Assembly: GCA_019912665.1 (NCBI GenBank)
Contig: JAIOIE010000008.1
Coordinates: 281,649-345,648, forward strand
Direction of reading: 5' to 3'
Source: Deltaproteobacteria bacterium
GTDB lineage: Bacteria; Desulfobacterota; GWC2-55-46
Length of the DNA stretch: 64,000 nucleotides
A model generated the notes under the pieces. That model had not been told where the DNA came from. It did not search any database and saw only the letters and a program-made list of their open reading frames with translations. Both the position numbers and the translations under genes were made by a program. Shown piece by piece: positions 58,279-64,000 of this stretch; within the stretch, counting starts at the first letter, position 1, and the number at the start of each line of letters is the position of its first letter.

Positions 58279-60075
58279 TCACGAGGGGCATAAGGCGGCC
58301 TTTTCGTCCGACTCGCATTCGAGGCATTTATCCGTCCCGGCCGGGACGGTCTTGAGGCAGGCCGGGCAGACCGCTTCCTTGCCCATGTATATGACCCTTG
58401 CGAGTTCCTCAAGCGTCGTTATGCCTGAAGCGACCTTCTTAAGCCCGTCCATGTGCATCGGAGTCATGCCTTCTTCCAGGGCGGCCGCAACGACCTCGCG
58501 CTCCGGCGCTTCAGCGGCTATGAGGTTCTTTATCGTGCTGTTTACGGATATTATCTCGAATATCCCGGTCCTCCCCGAGTAGCCGGTATCGGCGCAGAGG
58601 TTGCAGCCCGCGCCCCTGTAGAGCTTCTTCCCGGACCACTTGAGCCCAGCCTTCCGTATCTCCTGCCCGGTCGGCGTGTACTCCTCCCTGCACCCTTTGC
58701 ATATCACCCTCACGAGCCTCTGGGCCACTATGCCGTTCAGGGCCGATGCCGCCATGTACGACGGCACGCCGAGATTACGGAGCCTCGTTATAGAGGAGAC
58801 CGCGTCGTTCGTGTGGAGAGTCGAGAAGACCAGGTGTCCCGTAAGGGAGGCCTGGTGGGCGATCGTAGCCGTTTCCGCGTCCCTCATCTCGCCGACAAGG
58901 ATCACGTCCGGGTCCTGCCGGAGGACCGACCTCAGCGTGTACGAGAAGGTCAGGCCGGTCTTGTCGTTCACGGCGACCTGGTTTACGTCCTTGAGCTCGT
59001 ACTCTATGGGGTCCTCTATGGTTATAATGTTTATCTCTTCCTTTTTTATGCGGGCCAGCATGGCGTAAAGGGTCGAGGTCTTGCCCGAGCCGGTGGGGCC
59101 GGTCACGAGCACCACACCCTGGGGGCGCTCTATGATGTCGAGCACCCTTTCGAGCTCTTTCTTCCCTATACCTATGCCTTCTATGTCTATCATGGCGGCC
59201 TTGGGGTCGAGGAGCCGCATGACTATGGTCTCTCCGTACTGGGTCGGGAGAGACGAGACCCTGACGTCCATGCTCTTTTCCCCGATCCGCACCTTGAACC
59301 TGCCGTCCTGGGCCGTCCTCCTCTCGGCTATGTCCATCCTCGCCATTATCTTTATCCTCGAAACGACCGGCCCCTGCACCCATTTGGGGAGCTGCTTTGT
59401 TTCGCGCATGAGCCCGTCGACCCGTATCCGGAGCTTCACGCCCTTCTCCTGCGGCTCGATATGGATGTCGCTCGCCCTGTTGTCGAAGCCGTGTATCAGT
59501 ATGGAATCGACCATCTTGATGATGGGCGGCGCGGCGGACTTCTTTACCTGCTCGGATAGGTCCCTGCTCGATTCGGATTCATGGAATATCTCGACGTACC
59601 TGTCCTTCTTGAAATCGCCCAGTATCTCATCCATCATGGGCTCGTTCAGGTGATAGTATCTCGATATCGCGGCGTTGATGTCCGAAAGCGTGGCGATGAA
59701 GGGCTGTATCTCCATGCCCGTCGAAAACCTCAGGTCGTCTATGGCATTGAGGTTCAACGGGTCAGCCATGGCGATCCTCAGGACCTTCTTGTCGTGGTAG
59801 AGCGGCACAAGGAGGTACTTCCGGGCAAGCTTTTCGCTAACGAGCTTAAGGCTCTCCGGGTCCACTGTCGTGGAAGCCATGTCCATAAAGGGAATCCCGA
59901 CCTGGTATGAGAGGGTCTGGGCTATGTCAATTTCTGTCGCGTACCCCAGCTTTACAAGCAGGGCGCCGGTCCTGGTGCCCTTGTTCTCCTTGCCTGCGGC
60001 AAGGGCCTCTTCGAGCTGTTCCTCGGTTATGAGCCCTGATTCGACCAGGAGCTCGCCTATCTTCTTTACCGCCAT
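58279..60075 (-). CDS. pilB: Type IV pilus assembly / type II secretion ATPase
   Basis: A 598-residue GspE/PilB ATPase. The N-terminal MshEN domain (~1-145) is present (ARKYLLVPLYHDKKVLRIAMADPLN). The ATPase core has Walker A GPTGSGKTST (~residue 340), the Asp box ITIEDPIEYEL, the Walker B-like LRQDPDVILVGEMRDAETA and the His box (TGHLVFSTLHTNDA). A C-terminal four-Cys ribbon follows (CKGC and CNLC are the usual ones; extra CPACLKTVPAGTDKCLEC at the end is unusual). It powers pilus extension or secretion. No other pil genes are in the window. Confidence 0.9.
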   Translation of the reverse strand: MAVKKIGELLVESGLITEEQLEEALAAGKENKGTRTGALLVKLGYATEIDIAQTLSYQVGIPFMDMASTTVDPESLKLVSEKLARKYLLVPLYHDKKVLRIAMADPLNLNAIDDLRFSTGMEIQPFIATLSDINAAISRYYHLNEPMMDEILGDFKKDRYVEIFHESESSRDLSEQVKKSAAPPIIKMVDSILIHGFDNRASDIHIEPQEKGVKLRIRVDGLMRETKQLPKWVQGPVVSRIKIMARMDIAERRTAQDGRFKVRIGEKSMDVRVSSLPTQYGETIVMRLLDPKAAMIDIEGIGIGKKELERVLDIIERPQGVVLVTGPTGSGKTSTLYAMLARIKKEEINIITIEDPIEYELKDVNQVAVNDKTGLTFSYTLRSVLRQDPDVILVGEMRDAETATIAHQASLTGHLVFSTLHTNDAVSSITRLRNLGVPSYMAASALNGIVAQRLVRVICKGCREEYTPTGQEIRKAGLKWSGKKLYRGAGCNLCADTGYSGRTGIFEIISVNSTIKNLIAAEAPEREVVAAALEEGMTPMHMDGLKKVASGITTLEELARVIYMGKEAVCPACLKTVPAGTDKCLECESDEKAALCPS

Positions 60076-60111
60076 TTCCGCTCCATCCGGCTTGCAGCCA
60101 AACTTGTAAGA

Positions 60112-61215
60112 TCAGATTTTAACCAGGGAGTACTCTCTCGATCCCAGCCCTCTTTTCTCGGCGTATGAGAGCTGTATTTCCCAGTCTACGGAGGGGTGGA
60201 CCCCCCTGAACTTGTCGCCTCCGGGCCCGTGCCCGCTACGGAGGGCACTCTCCCTGAAGCCTTCCATTCCGTTTACGATGTCCGCCGCGGCCTGGTCTAT
60301 AGCCACGGGGTCGGTAGAGGCCAGTACCCCGGCATCCGGCACTATGGGGGCGTCGTTATGGCCGTAGCAGTCGCATGCCGGGCTCACCTGGGTCACGAAA
60401 GAGATATATACGCACCGGCCCTCTTTTCCCTTGACGGCGCCCTCGAAGTGCTCGACCATCTTCTCCTGGAGCCTCCCTGTTGTCTCGTCCCAGCTTACCT
60501 TTATTGTACCCTCCGGGCATACGGCGATGCAGTGGCCGCATCCTATGCAGGCCTCCTGGTCTATTACCGCGGCGGTCCCGACCATTATGGCCCCTGAGGG
60601 GCACGCGGCGGCGCAGTCGCCGCAGGCAACGCAGCCTTCGGGGTCTACGACCGGGGAGCAGTTCGAGTGCTGCGCGAGCTTCCCCTCGCGGCTTGCGCAC
60701 CCCATGCCGACGTTCTTCAATGCGCCCCCGAATCCGGAAAGCTCGTGGCATTTGAAATGGGTCACCACCACAAGCCCGTCGGCGGCGACTATCTCGTTCG
60801 CGATGCTTACTTCCCTGAGGTGCTTCCCTTCTACCCTTATCGGCGTTCCGGAGGCGCCCCTTAAGCCGTCGGCTATGACTAGGGGAGCGGAGACCACGGC
60901 GAAATCGAAGCCGTTCTCGATTGCCGTCCTCAGGTGGTCGACGGAGTTGCCCCTGGTCCCTACGTAAAGGGTGTTTGTGTCGGTAAGGAAGGGGTTTGCG
61001 CCTGTTTCCCTTACGCGCTCGACGATCCTCCTTACGAAAACGGGCCTTACGTAAGAGGCGTTGCCCTTTTCCCCGAAATGGAGCTTAAGGGCGATCAGGT
61101 GCCCTTTCCTGAACCTCTCCCTTATGCCGACCTTCAGAAGGAGGGAGTCGAGCTTGTCATGGAGGTTTCTTCTGGGGGTGGTCCTAAGGTCAGCGAAGTA
61201 GACTTTCGAGCTCAT
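60112..61215 (-). CDS. DUF362 protein with two 4Fe-4S clusters
   Basis: A 367-residue cytoplasmic protein. The DUF362 part (~1-180 and after 260) surrounds a bacterial ferredoxin insert: CVACGDCAAACPSGAI and CIGCGHCIAVCPEGTI (~195-240), each CX2CX2CX3C. The protein probably moves electrons, but its partner is unknown. It lies between rnj and pilB, spacing 20-36 bp, in one minus-strand series. Confidence 0.9.
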   Translation of the reverse strand: MSSKVYFADLRTTPRRNLHDKLDSLLLKVGIRERFRKGHLIALKLHFGEKGNASYVRPVFVRRIVERVRETGANPFLTDTNTLYVGTRGNSVDHLRTAIENGFDFAVVSAPLVIADGLRGASGTPIRVEGKHLREVSIANEIVAADGLVVVTHFKCHELSGFGGALKNVGMGCASREGKLAQHSNCSPVVDPEGCVACGDCAAACPSGAIMVGTAAVIDQEACIGCGHCIAVCPEGTIKVSWDETTGRLQEKMVEHFEGAVKGKEGRCVYISFVTQVSPACDCYGHNDAPIVPDAGVLASTDPVAIDQAAADIVNGMEGFRESALRSGHGPGGDKFRGVHPSVDWEIQLSYAEKRGLGSREYSLVKI

Positions 61216-61235
61216 CTTGAAACCCCGGGTTCTGC

Positions 61236-62897
61236 CTATATTTCGATTATCATGGGGAGTATAACGGGTTTCCGCTCCAGGGTCTTATTGAAGTACCTCC
61301 TGAGAGCCCTCCTCACCTCTTCCTTTATCTCAAGCTGCTCGGTCTTGACCTCGGTATTCAATGTGTTCAGCGCCTCTATTACCACTTTTCTGGCGTCCTC
61401 GATGAGCTCGGGCCTGCCCTCTTCGAGGACCAGCCCGCGGGTCACTATCTCGGGGCCGTATACCATGTCGCCGGTCGTGGCGTTTATGGCAACGAGGGCG
61501 AGCACCATCCCGTCCTGGGCCAGGTGGTTCCTGTCCTTCAATACCATCTCGCCGACGTCCCCGACCCCCTTGCCGTCCACGAACACCCTCCCGGACTCGA
61601 CCTTTCCGGCCCTCACGAACCCGCCCTCGGGGGCGAACTCGACCACGTCCCCGTCCTCGGCTATTAATACGTTCTCTTCCGGTATGCCGATCCTGGCGGC
61701 GAGCCTTGAATGGAGGACCAGGTGCCTGTACTCTCCGTGCACCGGGATAAAATACTTCGGGCGCACCATGTTGAGCATTATCTTCAACTCCTCCTGGCTC
61801 GCGTGCCCGGAGACGTGCACCTCGGAGACCTTCTCGTATATGACGTCCGCGCCTCTCCTGTAGAGGTGGTTCATCATGGTGGATATGGCCTTCTCGTGGC
61901 CGGGGATAAACTTCGAGGAGAGGATGACGGTATCGCCCTTACGGACCTTTATCTGCTTGTGGTTGTCCATTGCCATGCGGGTAAGGGCGCTCATGGGCTC
62001 GCCCTGGCTCCCGGTAGTAAGGAGCACGACCTGGTCGTGGGGGATGGAGTCTATCTCCTTGAGGTCGGCCATGAGCCCTTCCGGGTACTTGAGATAGCCG
62101 AGGGCGTGGGCTATCCGCACGTTGGCGACCATGCTCTTGCCGTTGAGTATCACCCTGCGCTTGTGCCTTGCGGCAGCCTCGATGACCTGCTGGATGCGGT
62201 GTATGTTGGAGGAGAAAGCGGCGACGATTATCCTCCCCTCGCATCTCCTGAATATCTCCTCGAGGTTTTTCCCTATCTCCCGCTCGGAGAGGGAATAGCC
62301 CTCCTTTTCGACGTTCGTGGAGTCAGACATGAGAAGGAGCACCCCGGTTTCCCCGTACTCGGAGAACCGGGCGTAGTCCATGACCTCGCCGTCCACCGGG
62401 GTCTGGTCCATCTTGAAGTCCCCGGTATGGATTACGGTGCCGACCGGCGTCCTTATGGCCAGGCCGCAGCCGTCCACTATCGAATGGCTCACGCGTATGA
62501 ATTCTATGTCGAATGGTCCTATGGATACCCTGTCCCTCGGGCGGACTGTCTCGAATAAGGTCGATTTGGCGAGGCCGAACTCCTCGAGCTTCTCCTCGAT
62601 GAGCCCGATGGTGAGGGCGGTGCCGTAGACCGGCGCGTCGACCTGTGGGAGGATGAAAGGCAGGGCGCCAGTGTGGTCCTCATGGCCGTGGGTTATGATA
62701 TAGGCCTTTACCTTTTCGCGGTTCTTTTTAAGATAGCTCACGTCCGGGATGACTATGTCGATCCCGAGCATGTAGTCCTCCGGGAACATCAGGCCGCAGT
62801 CAACGACGATGATGGAATCCCCGTACTCGATGGCCATCATGTTGAGGCCTATCTCGCCGAGCCCGCCGAGCGGGATTATCCTAAGCGGCTCTCCCAT
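61236..62897 (-). CDS. rnj: Ribonuclease J
   Basis: A 553-residue metallo-beta-lactamase/beta-CASP RNase. The HxHxDH motif THGHEDHTGALPF (~residues 69-81) and the beta-CASP motif VHVSGHASQEELKIM are present, plus HGEYRHLVLHSRLA. The length matches RNase J1/J2. It trims and degrades RNA by 5'-exo and endo cleavage. Start ATG 62897 (MGEPLRIIPLGGLGEIGLN). Confidence 0.95.
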   Translation of the reverse strand: MGEPLRIIPLGGLGEIGLNMMAIEYGDSIIVVDCGLMFPEDYMLGIDIVIPDVSYLKKNREKVKAYIITHGHEDHTGALPFILPQVDAPVYGTALTIGLIEEKLEEFGLAKSTLFETVRPRDRVSIGPFDIEFIRVSHSIVDGCGLAIRTPVGTVIHTGDFKMDQTPVDGEVMDYARFSEYGETGVLLLMSDSTNVEKEGYSLSEREIGKNLEEIFRRCEGRIIVAAFSSNIHRIQQVIEAAARHKRRVILNGKSMVANVRIAHALGYLKYPEGLMADLKEIDSIPHDQVVLLTTGSQGEPMSALTRMAMDNHKQIKVRKGDTVILSSKFIPGHEKAISTMMNHLYRRGADVIYEKVSEVHVSGHASQEELKIMLNMVRPKYFIPVHGEYRHLVLHSRLAARIGIPEENVLIAEDGDVVEFAPEGGFVRAGKVESGRVFVDGKGVGDVGEMVLKDRNHLAQDGMVLALVAINATTGDMVYGPEIVTRGLVLEEGRPELIEDARKVVIEALNTLNTEVKTEQLEIKEEVRRALRRYFNKTLERKPVILPMIIEI

Positions 62898-62908
62898 AAA
62901 ATTCCTGC

Positions 62909-63619
62909 TCAGGGCCTTCCTGCCCCGGCTTGCAAAAGTCCCTCTATATCCTTCTTCATCCTGTTCCGGAGCTCTTTCTCGTCAAAAGGCCCGGTTTCCA
63001 CTGGCCTACCTATCCTTATCCTGACACGCGAGGGCCTTATGAGAAAGCCCCCCCGCCTCATTATATCCGAAGTGCCGTCTATGGCGACAGGCACGACCGG
63101 GACATCGCTTTTCTTGGCGAGGACGAAGGCCCCGCGCTTAAAGGGGAGTAGTTTAGCAGAGCCGGACCTCGTGCCCTCGGGGAAGATCAGCACCGAAGTC
63201 CCGTTCCTTATCTTCTCCGAGGCCTCTTCCATGTTCTTCATGGCCTCCGCCGGGTTGTCCCTGTCGATGCCGACATACCCGGCAAGGCTCATGCTCCAGC
63301 CTATGACCGGTATCCTGAAAAGGCTCTTCTTGGCCACCCAGCGGAACTGCACGGGCAGGAACGCCTGGAGCGCCGGTATATCGAAGGCGCCCTGGTGGTT
63401 GGAGACGAATATCACCGGCATGCCCGCAGGGATGTTTTCCGTTCCCTTTACGTTCACTTTAACGCCCGAGAGCGCGAGCACCACCCTCGACCAGAAGGCC
63501 CCGATGGAATGGACCGCCTTGCCCCAGCCGAACGGAAGGGATAAGAGCACGAGAATGAAAAGGGCTATGGTGATGGGCAGGCCCAGGAGCCATACGGCAA
63601 GGGTCCTCAGAACGGTCAT
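62909..63619 (-). CDS. plsC: 1-acyl-sn-glycerol-3-phosphate acyltransferase
   Basis: A 236-residue membrane-bound acyltransferase. The HX4D catalytic motif is NHQGAFD (~residue 78-84) and FPEGTRSG (~151-158) is the second. Two N-terminal hydrophobic segments anchor it. It acylates lysophosphatidate to phosphatidate in phospholipid synthesis. The stop lies 11 bp before the rnj start, so the two are co-transcribed. Confidence 0.93.
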   Translation of the reverse strand: MTVLRTLAVWLLGLPITIALFILVLLSLPFGWGKAVHSIGAFWSRVVLALSGVKVNVKGTENIPAGMPVIFVSNHQGAFDIPALQAFLPVQFRWVAKKSLFRIPVIGWSMSLAGYVGIDRDNPAEAMKNMEEASEKIRNGTSVLIFPEGTRSGSAKLLPFKRGAFVLAKKSDVPVVPVAIDGTSDIMRRGGFLIRPSRVRIRIGRPVETGPFDEKELRNRMKKDIEGLLQAGAGRP

Positions 63620-63871
63620 AAGCGAATTCGCGCCCCGGCCGGGGCGGAGTCTCTCCTCGGTCCTTTATCGTCATAATATATCATGCGAAACGCCCTAATA
63701 AACACAAAAAAAATCCCGGGTGGCAGCCGCCTTGCAAACAAAAACCCCTCAATGATATACTGGCTGACTGATGAACTGTCCCGAGTAAATTCTTTAAAAC
63801 TTGCAGGCAGTTAAAGCCAAAGCAGTCCTGCCGGAAAAGACAGCCTGCGATAAAAACCGCCTGGATCAGGA

Positions 63872-64000
63872 ATGCAGGAAAAAAATTACCCTATAAAGCT
63901 TATCCTCCTTGCGGCTCTCATATCCGCGATAGCCGCATTCGCGCTCTATCTCCCTTCCCTCGGCTTCGACTTCGTCAACTGGGACGACCAGCAGTATGTC
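63872..64000 (+). CDS. Start of a multi-membrane, TMTC/TPR-type protein, cut by window end
   Basis: ATG 63872 opens a frame through the window end (43 codons). A basic-start membrane helix (KLILLAALISAIAAFALYLP) precedes LGFDFVNWDDQQYV, the first extracytoplasmic motif of TMTC-like/DUF1736 glycosyltransferase-type proteins. TCAGGA lies before the ATG. Only the N-terminus is seen, so the domain content is not known. Confidence 0.6.
   Translation, partial: MQEKNYPIKLILLAALISAIAAFALYLPSLGFDFVNWDDQQYV

Noticed and set aside
61710..62558. A 282-codon plus-strand frame antisense to RNase J
   Set aside because: No recognisable motifs; RNase J motifs fully explain the region.
1..64000. tRNA, rRNA and CRISPR arrays
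   Set aside because: Scanned for T-loop-like GTTCRANNC, 16S/23S-like stretches and regularly spaced direct repeats; none found.

Overview
The window is a gene-dense, GC-rich bacterial chromosome segment with no rRNA, tRNA, CRISPR array, prophage or transposase gene that I could find. The mix of genes points to a Gram-negative, diderm, probably anaerobic bacterium of the deltaproteobacterial/Desulfobacterota kind. It includes an AsmA-like protein, a beta-barrel porin, a lipoprotein, a type IV pilus ATPase, multihaem cytochromes, the anaerobic (early cobalt insertion) cobalamin pathway, molybdate uptake, RNase J and LuxR/LuxI-type proteins. This taxonomic guess is inference from gene content, not from a marker gene.

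Layout. 1-8 kb: an AsmA-like protein cut by the window edge, a methyltransferase, and a minus-strand group of a Lon-like protease, queE and a cytochrome c biogenesis protein. 8-13.4 kb: a zinc/cadmium-type CDF exporter and a molybdate locus (modC, modB, modA, porin, short ModE regulator) with a candidate ModE operator and promoters. 13.4-15.3 kb: a PAS histidine kinase and an unusual XRE-HTH/PilZ fusion. 15.4-28.4 kb: one long minus-strand cobalamin/cobalt operon headed by a cobalamin riboswitch and an attenuator terminator. Its order is cbiX-cbiC fusion, cbiM, cbiQ, cbiO, a 56-residue CbtB-like gene, a small membrane gene, cbiD, cbiET, cbiL, cbiF, a VanZ-like gene, a creatininase-like gene, cbiG, cbiH and deoB. 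28.5-31.4 kb: a diadenylate-cyclase-domain protein, TrmJ and an EF-hand-like protein. 31.6-40.5 kb: a surface-glycan locus of multi-membrane glycosyltransferase-like proteins (two of them tandem duplicates), a GT2 enzyme, a sugar epimerase and a nucleotide-sugar dehydrogenase. 40.6-46.4 kb: a signalling group with a membrane-cNMP-PilZ fusion, a TPR protein overlapping a class III cyclase, and a LysM protein. 46.7-50.7 kb: a zinc-ribbon peptide, inositol-phosphate synthase with an overlapping leader peptide, a TIM-barrel isomerase, a DUF72 protein and a proline-rich lipoprotein. 51-55 kb: a monohaem protein, a hybrid sensor kinase and RadC. 55.4-58 kb: a quorum-sensing-like cluster (LuxI-like synthase, LuxR, an HTH-less LuxR paralogue and a trihaem cytochrome). 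58.3-64 kb: pilB, a DUF362 ferredoxin, rnj, plsC and the start of another membrane protein.

Two things stand out. First, six copies of a ~143 bp imperfect palindrome with inverted ends lie between genes, all in the same orientation. In two cases the repeat end supplies the last codons and stop of the neighbouring gene. A second element with AAGGCTGCT ends abuts one truncated copy. Second, the LuxI/LuxR cluster has a tandem receptor that keeps the signal-binding residues but lacks any DNA-binding domain, and luxI and luxR overlap tail to tail.
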